Assembly (NCBI GenBank): GCA_910577085.1
Contig: CAJTLE010000062.1
Coordinates: forward strand, 1-16,515
Origin: an uncultured Allobaculum sp.
Lineage (GTDB): Bacteria; Bacillota_I; Bacilli_A; Erysipelotrichales; Erysipelotrichaceae
DNA length: 16,515 bases
Direction of reading: 5' to 3'
Shown: positions 1-6,069 of the stretch, one piece after another
Layout of the letters: each line of letters begins with the position of its first letter
Position numbering within the stretch: the first letter of the stretch is position 1
The notes under the pieces: generated by a model
Databases searched by the model: none
Told to the model about the DNA's origin: nothing
The model's input: only the letters and a program-made list of their open reading frames with translations
Position numbers and translations under genes: made by a program

Positions 1-112
1 TTTACCAAAAAACATAAACGTAATCCAGATATTGCCTTCTCTATCAAGGCAAATGTACCTGCATATGGCAAAACTGATTTCTTTCTGATTACTCTGCATT
101 TACACTTGACAT

Positions 113-293
113 TTAATAGTTAGGCTTTTCAATGGATTGAGTCATTGGAATGTTGAATTTCTTTTCGAGAATTTCGCCTTGTTTTGCTGCACTCATTTTG
201 TTTGAAAGCAGCACATAGAGCAAGCGAATAATCTCTGGAGCGTCTTCTGGGGGTCCTTCGTCACCCAGGTAGATCAGCTCCGCAAACCACAGG
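113..293 (-). pseudogene. Truncated duplicate of the neighbouring Rpn-family gene (3' fragment)
   Basis: On the minus strand this stretch encodes a segment from LIYLGDEG to SIEKPNY that is nearly identical to residues 208-257 of the intact Rpn-like protein encoded just upstream (294-1268). It then stops at TAA, where the intact protein continues for about 67 more residues. The frame stays open a little further upstream, but those residues do not match the family and overlap the end of the intact gene, so the homology starts abruptly at 277. The last codons (CTAACTATT) also occur in the intact gene at residues 288-291, so an internal deletion may have joined two parts of an old copy. It is most likely a non-functional remnant of a tandem duplication. 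Confidence 0.6.
125..277 (-). repeat. Direct repeat copy 1 (153 bp), pair with 498-650
   Basis: This 153-bp segment aligns without gaps to 498-650 and differs at scattered, partly synonymous positions. It is the DNA basis of the duplicated Rpn 3' fragment. Similarity stops sharply at both ends. Confidence 0.85.
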
Positions 294-1268
294 TTACTTC
301 TTTTCTTCGGATTCTGATTGATTACGAAGCAGCTCAAGGTATTCGGGGCGCTCATTTTCTGGAATACCTGCCAACTCCATTGCCTGTTCTACAGAATAGT
401 TAGATTTTGCGCAGATACTATTGAGAACGTTTAAATAAACGCTTCTAGCTTTTTCTTGCGCGAGTGCTTCACCTAAATTACACATAGTGTTGATCTCCTT
501 TTCAATGGATTGAGTCATTGGAATGTTGAATTTCTTTTCGAGAATTTTGCCTTTTTTTGCTGCGCTTATTTCGTTTGAGAGCAGCACACAGAGCAAGCGA
601 ATAATCTCTGGGGCCTCTTCCGGGGGTTCTTCGTCACCAAGGTAGATCAGGACGATATCAAACAGATCATAATCACTGCTCTTTTCCGGACAGTTACCAT
701 ACTGTGTGTAACAAGTCGGATAAATATGATTGATGGTATTGGCCCGGTACTGAGCCTGGTTTTTACAGATCCAGATTGAATAGACCTTCTGAATGTTTTC
801 GTAATGAATTCCAGTAAATACTCGTCCTTTTTGTGCCACGATATTTTCACTGACGTAATATACCGTGCGTGCCATTAATCGACGGTGAGATTCAGGATTT
901 TTTTGTCCTTCTACATTAATGATCAGATCGATCTGATTTTTCGAATCAGGAACATGGGATTTAAGCAGAATATCATAAAGAACGCCTTCATGATCTTCAT
1001 ATTTATGCACCGTATCAATACCGGTAATGAGTGGAGGGGTCTTATCAGAATTTGTTGGAACTTTAGACACCGCAGGTTTTCCTTCGATGTACCTATTTTC
1101 GATATTCTCCACAGAACACTCCTTGTATTCTTCTGCGATTCCTTTAAGAAGATTGGCCAGAATTACTTTTTCCGATAAAAGACGTTTACAGCAGGCATCA
1201 TAATCCGCCTGCAACTCGGTGGTTCGAAGTCCCTGTGCAATTGATGTTTCAACTTTTTGGAATGCCAT
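294..1268 (-). CDS. Rpn/PD-(D/E)XK nuclease family putative transposase
   Basis: This 324-residue protein resembles the 'PD-(D/E)XK nuclease family transposase' (Rpn-like) proteins that are common and multicopy in gut Firmicutes. The nuclease core lies around residues 85-165. Candidate catalytic residues are Asp99 in LYDILL and the E-x-Q pair Glu120/Gln122 in INVEGQ, the E-x-Q form being usual in this family. A conserved LIYLGDEEPPEE...IIRLL segment follows (208-226), and the C-terminus is charged and helical (SEEKK). I chose the ATG at 1268 over an upstream ATG at 1355 because it has AGGAGA at good distance and starts the expected sequence (MAFQKVET). Family members are thought to be DNA nucleases that promote recombination. 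The gene sits alone, with a broken partial copy directly downstream. The family assignment is solid; the true biological role is uncertain. Confidence 0.8.
   Translation of the reverse strand: MAFQKVETSIAQGLRTTELQADYDACCKRLLSEKVILANLLKGIAEEYKECSVENIENRYIEGKPAVSKVPTNSDKTPPLITGIDTVHKYEDHEGVLYDILLKSHVPDSKNQIDLIINVEGQKNPESHRRLMARTVYYVSENIVAQKGRVFTGIHYENIQKVYSIWICKNQAQYRANTINHIYPTCYTQYGNCPEKSSDYDLFDIVLIYLGDEEPPEEAPEIIRLLCVLLSNEISAAKKGKILEKKFNIPMTQSIEKEINTMCNLGEALAQEKARSVYLNVLNSICAKSNYSVEQAMELAGIPENERPEYLELLRNQSESEEKK
498..650 (-). repeat. Direct repeat copy 2 (153 bp), inside the Rpn-like gene
   Basis: This is the intact-gene copy of the 153-bp duplicated segment. It corresponds to residues 207-257 of the Rpn-like protein and pairs with 125-277. 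Confidence 0.85.
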
Positions 1269-2027
1269 TTCTTTGTTCTCCTTTCCTTGTACCATATTTG
1301 GCTCAGAGGATCTACCGTCAATCTGATCATTTTTCAATCCATTTGATTCCATCACCGCAATAAAGCTGGTTGAACGAAAACAAGAATCGGATCAGTTCGT
1401 TGCAACCGATCTGGTGGATTACACTCAGAACTGAAGGCCAATATCCTCTGCTCACATATCTATACGCAGGAGGATAAAGGGTGTTTCAGAACTGAATAGA
1501 TTTACAGAAATTTGTATTGAATCCAAATTTCAAAGCCTTGCCTTGATTTACTATGCTGAATGGATTCAAAGCACGACTTTATAGCATCTAAGATCCACGG
1601 CTCACTCTCATATACGCAAAATCAGGGGGATGTATCCAAAAAGCTTGAACATTTTAGGAAAAATTCTCAGAGTTAAATTTTCGAGATGTGCTGCCTCCTT
1701 TTATTGCCAATCCGATTGTCCGTAACGAGCAGCATTCAAAACTCACTGCTCACTTCTATGTACGCAAGATGCTTGAGGATGTTTCAAAACCAGGAAGTTT
1801 TTCCGAAAAAAATGAATACTTAGATTTTTGGAGTGAAAAAAGCTGTTCTGCTGATTTGGATGGAGTGATCTATATAGATAGGCATCGATTGGCGGTGGAG
1901 CAGTCCGATAAGTTGTGGAAGCCAGGAAAATCAAAAACGATATCTGTTCGAAATGTGGAAAATGAGCCAAAATAGAAGAAGAAAATCGGTGATAAATCGA
2001 GAAAATAAACAGATAAAGGAGATATGT
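1269..2027. other. Gene-poor stretch between the Rpn-like gene and the esterase
   Basis: I see no convincing gene in these 759 bases. A plus-strand frame open from 1327 to a TGA at 1434 encodes a sequence ending VDYTQN, with protein-like composition but no start; it may be the tail of a decayed gene. A second open frame (GTG 1688 to 1975) has no ribosome binding site and no recognisable family. Three degenerate copies of a GCTCAC...TACGCA element lie about 150 bp apart (listed separately). The last 60 bases lead into the esterase ribosome binding site. Confidence 0.6.
1448..1800 (+). repeat. Three degenerate repeats spaced about 150 bp (cores at 1451, 1601, 1749)
   Basis: Each copy begins with CTCAC, then TATACGCA (TGTACGCA in copy 3), then a GGATGT-like block, an AAAAC/GAAC block and a GAAAAA block, covering roughly 65-70 bases. 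The starts at 1451, 1601 and 1749 give spacings of 150 and 148 bases. Copies 1 and 2 are also followed at similar distance by ATTCAAA(G/A)C. Similarity is clear at the 5' end of each unit and fades downstream. The function is unknown; this could be an old tandem duplication or a dispersed genomic repeat. Confidence 0.5.
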
Positions 2028-2846
2028 ATGGCAATTCTGAATGCGAATCTTTATTCAAACGCTCTGATGCGCACAGTTCCAGTGACGGTTGTTTTACCCA
2101 GTGATAAAGTCGATGCCAATGGAAAACGGATGGCGAAAGGACCATTCAAGACGCTCTATTTGCTGCATGGAATCTTTGGCGACAATACCGACTGGGTGAT
2201 GGGGACTCGGGTCGTGCGTTGGGCGATGGACCATAATCTTGCGGTGGTCATGCCCGCAGGGGAAAACCATTTTTACGTCAATCATGGCCGCGGGCAGGAG
2301 TATGGAGAGTTTATCGGCCAAGAGCTTGTGGAACTGACAAGAGAAATGTTCCCGTTGTCCATCCGCAAGGAAGATACGTTTATCGGCGGTCTGTCGATGG
2401 GCGGGTGGGGCGCCGTGATCAATGGCTTGCGCAATCCGGATACTTTTGGCGGCGTCATTTCTCTTTCGGGAGCCATTCTGGTGGATGAAATGATTCCAGA
2501 AACAGACAGTCCGAATGTTCTGGAAGATCGCAAGTTCAATGTGGGCTGCTCAGGGCATGTCCGCGGCAGTATTCAAGGCTCTGAAGATGATCTGTTCAGA
2601 CAGATTGCAGACAATGTTGCCAACCATAAAGAGCAGAAATATTATGTCGCCTGTGGAACGGAAGATCCGCTTCTTGTCGCAACTCAGGGCCTTTATGGCG
2701 CGTTAACGAATGCAGGATATCCGGTAACTCTGGATCTACAGCCTGGTGGTCATGAGTGGGATTTCTGGGATTCTCAGATCAAAAAAGTCATTGAGTGGAT
2801 CGAGCCGAGCGAAGATGCTGCCATCAGCAGCGGAAATATTTCCTGA
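2028..2846 (+). CDS. Esterase D / tributyrin-esterase-like alpha/beta hydrolase
   Basis: This 272-residue cytoplasmic alpha/beta hydrolase resembles the EstA/esterase-D group, which cleaves short-chain acyl esters. The oxyanion-region HGIFGD motif is at 47-52. The nucleophile elbow is G-L-S-M-G-G with Ser123, and the likely triad partners are Asp213 (TEDPLL) and His242 (GGHEWDFW). The length is normal for the family, and there is no signal peptide or membrane segment. I placed the start at ATG 2028 because AAGGAG (2016-2021) lies six bases upstream and MAILNANLYS is a typical start for the group; the frame is open 25 codons further up without support. It appears to be transcribed alone, with a terminator about 125 bases downstream. 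The natural substrate cannot be read from the sequence; S-formylglutathione hydrolase relatives share the fold. Confidence 0.88.
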   Translation: MAILNANLYSNALMRTVPVTVVLPSDKVDANGKRMAKGPFKTLYLLHGIFGDNTDWVMGTRVVRWAMDHNLAVVMPAGENHFYVNHGRGQEYGEFIGQELVELTREMFPLSIRKEDTFIGGLSMGGWGAVINGLRNPDTFGGVISLSGAILVDEMIPETDSPNVLEDRKFNVGCSGHVRGSIQGSEDDLFRQIADNVANHKEQKYYVACGTEDPLLVATQGLYGALTNAGYPVTLDLQPGGHEWDFWDSQIKKVIEWIEPSEDAAISSGNIS

Positions 2847-2972
2847 TCTTTCGTTTTTGGCAGATACTTGATAAATGATCAATTCAGGTATAGTAGTTGC
2901 CTGAAACAGGGATAAACCAACTTTAAGTCTTAGTGCATTTCTATCAATTTATAAGGATTTAAATGACCTCAA

Positions 2973-3010
2973 GCCCGCGGTATCTTTCTTGGATCTGCGG
3001 GCATTTTTTT
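2973..3010 (+). terminator. Rho-independent terminator downstream of the esterase
   Basis: GCCCGCGG (2973-2980) pairs with CTGCGGGC (2995-3002), eight pairs with one G-U, around a 14-base loop. It is followed directly by ATTTTTTT on the plus strand. Confidence 0.8.
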
Positions 3011-3292
3011 GTGGAAGACCCCTGAATCTGATGAAACGTTTGAAAGGTCTGATTGGCTTATTGTAAAGGAAAAAATCAAGTGAAGTGTCTCTGGAATACT
3101 CTTCAAAAATCGTCTTTTGATGCCATTTCTATCAAACCGGATACAAAGTGTTGTTTCCCGGTTCATAAAACTACATCCTTAACCAAACTTTAGGTCTACT
3201 ATCAAGACTGGATAAAGTTGATAGGACATCGTGGTTGAAAAGGATCGGTTATGCCTTCTGGATATTATGACCATCCGCCTTCAGCCCAAAAG

Positions 3293-3330
3293 TAAAGCGC
3301 AATGGATTTCCCCCAGACCATTACGCTTTA
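3293..3330. other. Long hairpin upstream of the MerR gene
   Basis: AAAGCGCAATGG (3294-3305) pairs with CCATTACGCTTT (3318-3329) with a single C-A mismatch, and the flanking T3293/A3330 can extend it. The loop is 12 bases and C-rich. No U tract follows on either strand, so it is not an ordinary terminator. It lies about 90 bases upstream of the MerR start, so it could be a 5' leader structure or an operator. Confidence 0.5.
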
Positions 3331-3418
3331 ACTTTCTGGGGCTCACAATCACCTTGTTCTTGCAGCCGCTGGCTGCTCATTTGAATTGAGAAGAGGAAAC
3401 AGATCAGGAGGAAAAAGG

Positions 3419-3850
3419 ATGTACACGATTGGCCAGGTATCGAAGATGACAGGACTGCCAGTTTCCACACTTCGTTATTACGACAGAGAAGGGTTGTTCC
3501 CTGATTTAGAAAGAGATGCCGGAATCCGTCAGTTCAGCGAAGCCGAGATTGAGATTATCAAGACAATCGACTGCCTGAAGAAAAGTGGACTGGAGATCAA
3601 GGCGATCCGTCAATTTCTGGAATGGGCCAAACAAGGAGAAAGCACCTTTCCGGAGCGTCTCCAACTCCTGGAGGCACAGCGTGAGGTGATGAAAGAAGAA
3701 ATGGATAAACTGGCCGAGACGCTTGCCATGATTGATTACAAGTGCTGGTATTTTGCACAGGCAATCGAAATGGGAGAAGAAGCCGCTAACCAGATTCCAC
3801 CCGAACAGATGCCACCCGAAATCCGGGAAGCCTGGAGTCGTCTGAAGTAG
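3419..3850 (+). CDS. MerR-family transcriptional regulator (AdhR-like)
   Basis: This 143-residue protein is a one-component DNA-binding regulator of the MerR family. The winged helix-turn-helix fills residues 1-70, with YTIGQVSKMTGLP and STLRYYDREGL as the diagnostic motifs. A dimerisation coiled coil follows at about 75-108 (RLQLLEAQREVMKEEMDKL). The effector part has YKCWYF near residue 115, as in aldehyde/stress-responsive members of the AdhR type, and then a proline-rich tail. ATG 3419 has AGGAGG (3406-3411) seven bases upstream; an earlier in-frame start has none. The next annotated gene is a convergent VOC protein whose promoter carries a palindrome in its spacer, a plausible target. 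Family members often sense electrophiles, but the ligand here is unknown. Confidence 0.88.
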   Translation: MYTIGQVSKMTGLPVSTLRYYDREGLFPDLERDAGIRQFSEAEIEIIKTIDCLKKSGLEIKAIRQFLEWAKQGESTFPERLQLLEAQREVMKEEMDKLAETLAMIDYKCWYFAQAIEMGEEAANQIPPEQMPPEIREAWSRLK

Positions 3851-3865
3851 GAAATTGCTTTATCG

Positions 3866-3894
3866 TTGAAACGGCCTTTAAATCAGGCGATAAA
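3866..3894 (+). promoter_or_regulatory. Promoter-like sequence inside the MerR-VOC gap
   Basis: TTGAAA (3866-3871) is separated by exactly 17 bases from GATAAA (3889-3894). The -35 matches five of six consensus bases and the -10 four of six. The same stretch can fold, since CTTTATCG (3858-3865) is complementary to CGATAAAG (3888-3895), so it may instead be part of the MerR 3' end. Confidence 0.35.
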
Positions 3895-3900
3895 GTTAAA

Positions 3901-4036
3901 AATGGGGGATATATTTGTGTTTATATCCAATGATCAGTCTGACTTTCTGCGGCAGACTGAAAAATTGAGGATGGACCTTTATTAAAAATCCGGCGCCCTG
4001 CGCCTTGGCTGTCATTTCAATGGGACAGCCTTTTTT
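3901..4036 (+). ncRNA. Candidate structured small RNA (or MerR 3' UTR)
   Basis: No protein is encoded here, but the strand folds into consecutive hairpins. GGATATA/TATATCC lies at 3907-3928, TCAGTCTG/CAGACTGA at 3934-3960, GGCGC/GCGCC at 3992-4004, and a U-tailed terminator hairpin at 4007-4036. A promoter-like sequence ends at 3894, which would give an RNA of about 136 nucleotides. I do not recognise it as 6S, SRP, tmRNA, a T-box or a known riboswitch, and no plus-strand gene follows it. The alternative is that it is simply the structured 3' untranslated region of the MerR transcript, because no terminator intervenes after the MerR stop. Confidence 0.35.
4007..4036 (+). terminator. Rho-independent terminator (MerR gene or candidate sRNA)
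   Basis: GGCTGTC (4007-4013) pairs with GACAGCC (4024-4030) around a 10-base loop. TTTTTT (4031-4036) follows on the plus strand. Confidence 0.8.
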
Positions 4037-4094
4037 CGTGGGCTGACGAAATTGGAGGACAAAAACGAAGAAGGAGAAGAAGGAAAAGCAGAAA

Positions 4095-4122
4095 CGGAAA
4101 ACCAGCAGCACGAAGCTGCTGG
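4095..4122 (-). terminator. Rho-independent terminator of the VOC gene
   Basis: Read on the minus strand, CCAGCAGC-TTCGT-GCTGCTGG (4122 to 4102) is a perfect eight-pair stem with a five-base loop, followed by a pyrimidine-rich tract beginning TTTTCC. It starts seven bases after the VOC stop codon. Confidence 0.7.
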
Positions 4123-4128
4123 AAAGAA

Positions 4129-4512
4129 TCAGATTGTAATTTCAATCGGGAAGCCTTCAACAGAAGCGATGACGCTTTCGTAATAGCCATCTCCAGTTGT
4201 TCTTGGTCCGTTAGTGACTGGATAGCCGCTTTCATCGAGCAGTTTGCTCAGACGATCGACTTCTTCTTTGCTTCCTACCGAGAAAGCCAGATGGGCATAG
4301 CCAGTAACGGGTTCGTTCGGATCGGCTGTTTTCAAGCCAGGTTTGGTCATGATTTCCAGTCGGGCACCATCATCAAAGGTGATGAAGTAAGACTGGAAGC
4401 CAGTTTTCTTGTTGTGGTAGATCTCGTTGGAAGTTCCGCCAAGAAACTTGGTGAAGAATTCACGGGCTTTTTCAAGATCCTGAACGTAGAGGGCAGCATG
4501 TTCAATTTTCAT
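4129..4512 (-). CDS. VOC (glyoxalase/bleomycin-resistance fold) family protein
   Basis: This 127-residue protein has a single vicinal-oxygen-chelate unit built from two beta-alpha-beta-beta-beta modules. The N-terminal MKIEHAALYVQDLEKAREFF is the classic first module, and GYAHLAFSVGS opens the second. The four positions that bind the metal in glyoxalase-type members are all acidic or histidine: His5, Glu53 (LEIMT), His74 (AHLAF) and Glu124 (IEIT). It is therefore likely metal-dependent rather than a pure binding protein. A lactoylglutathione-lyase-like or antibiotic-sequestering activity is possible, but the substrate is not evident. The ATG at 4512 has AAAGGA upstream. It is transcribed toward the MerR gene and has its own promoter and terminator. 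The MerR protein may regulate it. Confidence 0.85.
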   Translation of the reverse strand: MKIEHAALYVQDLEKAREFFTKFLGGTSNEIYHNKKTGFQSYFITFDDGARLEIMTKPGLKTADPNEPVTGYAHLAFSVGSKEEVDRLSKLLDESGYPVTNGPRTTGDGYYESVIASVEGFPIEITI

Positions 4513-4531
4513 AAAGAGTCCTTTCTGAAGG

Positions 4532-4557
4532 CCGAAAAATCAGATTTCTTTTTTCGG
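4532..4557 (-). other. Hairpin in the VOC 5' leader
   Basis: CCGAAAAA (4532-4539) and TTTTTCGG (4550-4557) form an eight-pair stem with a 10-base loop, just upstream of the VOC ribosome binding site and inside the predicted leader. Confidence 0.45.
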
Positions 4558-4580
4558 TCATTCTATTTCTTATCACTCAA

Positions 4581-4609
4581 AGCATATACCTGTACGTACA
4601 ACATTACAA
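4581..4609 (-). promoter_or_regulatory. Promoter of the VOC gene with palindrome in the spacer
   Basis: On the minus strand, TTGTAA (4609-4604) lies 17 bases from TATGCT (4586-4581), about 70 bases upstream of the VOC start. The spacer contains the perfect 10-base palindrome TGTACGTACA (4591-4600). MerR-family proteins bind dyads between -35 and -10, so this is a candidate site for the MerR regulator encoded at 3419-3850. Confidence 0.45.
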
Positions 4610-4717
4610 ATTTCTTTATCTATCGATTGAAAAGCAAAAGGTGATGACTGTCCTCACTACTGTGGCAGTTATGAATGTTAGACCTGCCTGGAAAATGAAT
4701 CGGAGACGGATTTTTCT

Positions 4718-5839
4718 TCAGAGACCACGGAAAGGACAATACCCGTCTTCTATTTCTTCTGTCTCTTCCTTTATACCCTCTGTCTCTTCCTTTATACCCT
4801 CTGTCTCTTCATTTATACCTTCATTCTTTCTGAACCGGTCGTCTGATTTGTTGAGATCACTGACCGATCCGCCTTTACGGAAGGTAAATCCAAGGACCTG
4901 TAAAGTCGGAACAGTTTTTTCATGAATCATGGAGATCAAGGTGTTGGCACACACTTCGCCGGCTCCTTCGCAGTCGAAACGAATGGTCGTTAAGGAAGGA
5001 GAAAGCAGTTCGGATAAGTCATAGCCGCCAAAGCCGATTAACGAGACATCTTCCGGCACCCGAAGACCCGCTTCGCGCACTTCTTTGTAGCAGGCTAAAG
5101 CAATCTGGTCGGTTGCACAGATGAACAGATCGGGAACATGTTCCTTTAAAATCTCTCGGGTGGTTTCGCGGGCCTGATCATAAGAGAAGGCAATTTCTTT
5201 CATCTGGACATTATGGACTTCGGTATGATGGGCCAGTCCATCCATGACCCCGCGTCTTCTTTCCTGACCAATCGCATAGTCGGACTGATTGACGCTGATG
5301 TAGACAATATCTTTATGTCCCATCTCACTGGCATATTCACCAACCTGCAGTCCGGCCTGATAGTCATCGTAGATGACAGAAGTGCCCTGCGGAAAGCGCT
5401 GGCCCATGACCAGGAAAGGAACGTGGCTGGATTTCTGCAGCTTCTGATGCTGAGAATTGAGGTTGGTCGCAATCAGAACAATGCCATCCACGCGTAACGA
5501 GCGCAGATATTCAACTGCCGCAATTTCCCGTTCGAGATGATGATCTGTCGTTAAAATCAGGCAGGCGTAGCCTTGTTGACGAAGGGCATTGTCCATGGAG
5601 TTGAGAAGTCGGCCGGTGGAAGGGGAAGTCATCGTTGGAGCGACAACCCCGATCATCCGAGTTTCTTTTGCTTTTAAATTTGAGGCAGCGGCACTGGGTT
5701 CAAATCCGGTGCGTTCAACAACAGCGCGGATTTTTTCGCGGGTCTCCTCTTTGATGTATCCCTGATTGAAGTAACGGGAGACGGTGCTTTTGGCGACGCC
5801 GGCCTCACGGGCGATATCCGCCATTGTATATTTCTTCAT
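4718..5839 (-). CDS. scrR: LacI-family sucrose operon repressor ScrR, with repetitive C-terminal tail
   Basis: This 373-residue LacI/GalR regulator probably represses the sucrose genes upstream of it and releases DNA on binding a sugar (phosphate). The helix-turn-helix is at 4-23 (YTMADIAREAGVAKSTVSRY), the hinge helix near 48-58, and the periplasmic-binding-like ligand domain runs to about 326 (FRKGGSV), where family members normally end. Residues 327-373 form an extra tail with a seven-residue repeat, EGI(N/K)EET three times, encoded by 21-bp tandem DNA repeats. I chose ATG 5839 because AGGCGG precedes it and MKKYTMADIA is the normal family start; the frame is open 41 codons further upstream through a terminator hairpin, which argues against that start. 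It is the last gene after scrK. The name rests on context and family, not on a measured ligand. Confidence 0.85.
   Translation of the reverse strand: MKKYTMADIAREAGVAKSTVSRYFNQGYIKEETREKIRAVVERTGFEPSAAASNLKAKETRMIGVVAPTMTSPSTGRLLNSMDNALRQQGYACLILTTDHHLEREIAAVEYLRSLRVDGIVLIATNLNSQHQKLQKSSHVPFLVMGQRFPQGTSVIYDDYQAGLQVGEYASEMGHKDIVYISVNQSDYAIGQERRRGVMDGLAHHTEVHNVQMKEIAFSYDQARETTREILKEHVPDLFICATDQIALACYKEVREAGLRVPEDVSLIGFGGYDLSELLSPSLTTIRFDCEGAGEVCANTLISMIHEKTVPTLQVLGFTFRKGGSVSDLNKSDDRFRKNEGINEETEGIKEETEGIKEETEEIEDGYCPFRGL
4758..4820. repeat. 21-bp tandem repeat (three units) in the 3' end of scrR
   Basis: Three in-frame units start at 4758, 4779 and 4800, each beginning TCTGTCTCTTC and containing TTATACC. 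A fourth unit starting at 4821 is degenerate. Because 21 is a multiple of three, the repeat adds heptads to the ScrR tail without breaking the frame. Confidence 0.85.
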
Positions 5840-5857
5840 CCAAATACCGCCTTTCTG

Positions 5858-5882
5858 AAAAAAGCCGAATCGGTGATTCGGC
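5858..5882 (-). terminator. Terminator hairpin immediately upstream of scrR
   Basis: On the minus strand GCCGAATC-ACC-GATTCGGC (5882 to 5864) is a perfect eight-pair stem with a three-base loop, followed by TTTTTT (5863-5858). The U tract ends only 18 bases before the scrR ATG, next to its ribosome binding site. It can end scrABK transcripts, and any transcript reaching scrR from upstream must read through it. Confidence 0.8.
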
Positions 5883-6069
5883 TCAAAGATCTGGGTCTTA
5901 AAATTCTGAAGTTTTGATGAAGCAAGGACATGAAGATTCTGGTTTTCTGAATCAGATTTCATTTCTCTTTTTTGTGAGTCTAATTTGGATTGTACAGGAA
6001 AGTCCGGGCTTCAGAGATTTGAAATCGCATTTGATCCAAATTTATGAAATCAATCCGATTTCTGATGGA

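Larger units (their letters stand above)
2847..3418. other. Non-coding stretch between esterase and MerR gene
   Basis: No convincing gene lies in these 572 bases. The stretch contains a promoter-like pair (-10 TATAGT at 2889-2894 with a weak TTGATA/ACTTGA element 15-17 bases upstream), a strong terminator (2973-3010), an inverted repeat CTATCAA...TTGATAG (3199-3224) and a long hairpin without a U tract (3293-3330). A 17-codon frame with an AAGGA sequence starts just before the terminator hairpin and runs through it, ending TGA near 3026. Confidence 0.6.

Noticed and set aside
113..355. 80-codon minus-strand frame as a separate gene
   Set aside because: Only the central part matches the Rpn family; the N-terminal 29 codons are out-of-frame sequence of the intact gene and no ribosome binding site is present. 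Treated as a pseudogene fragment.
1448..1800. CRISPR-like array from the three spaced repeats
   Set aside because: Copies are degenerate, the spacing is about 150 bp, and no cas genes are present.
1688..1975. 95-codon plus-strand frame upstream of the esterase
   Set aside because: It has a GTG start without a ribosome binding site and no recognisable family, and it overlaps the third degenerate repeat. Not supported as a gene.
4641..4925. 94-codon plus-strand frame with SVSSFIPS repeats
   Set aside because: It is antisense to the 3' end of scrR; its repeats are only the complement of the scrR tandem repeat.
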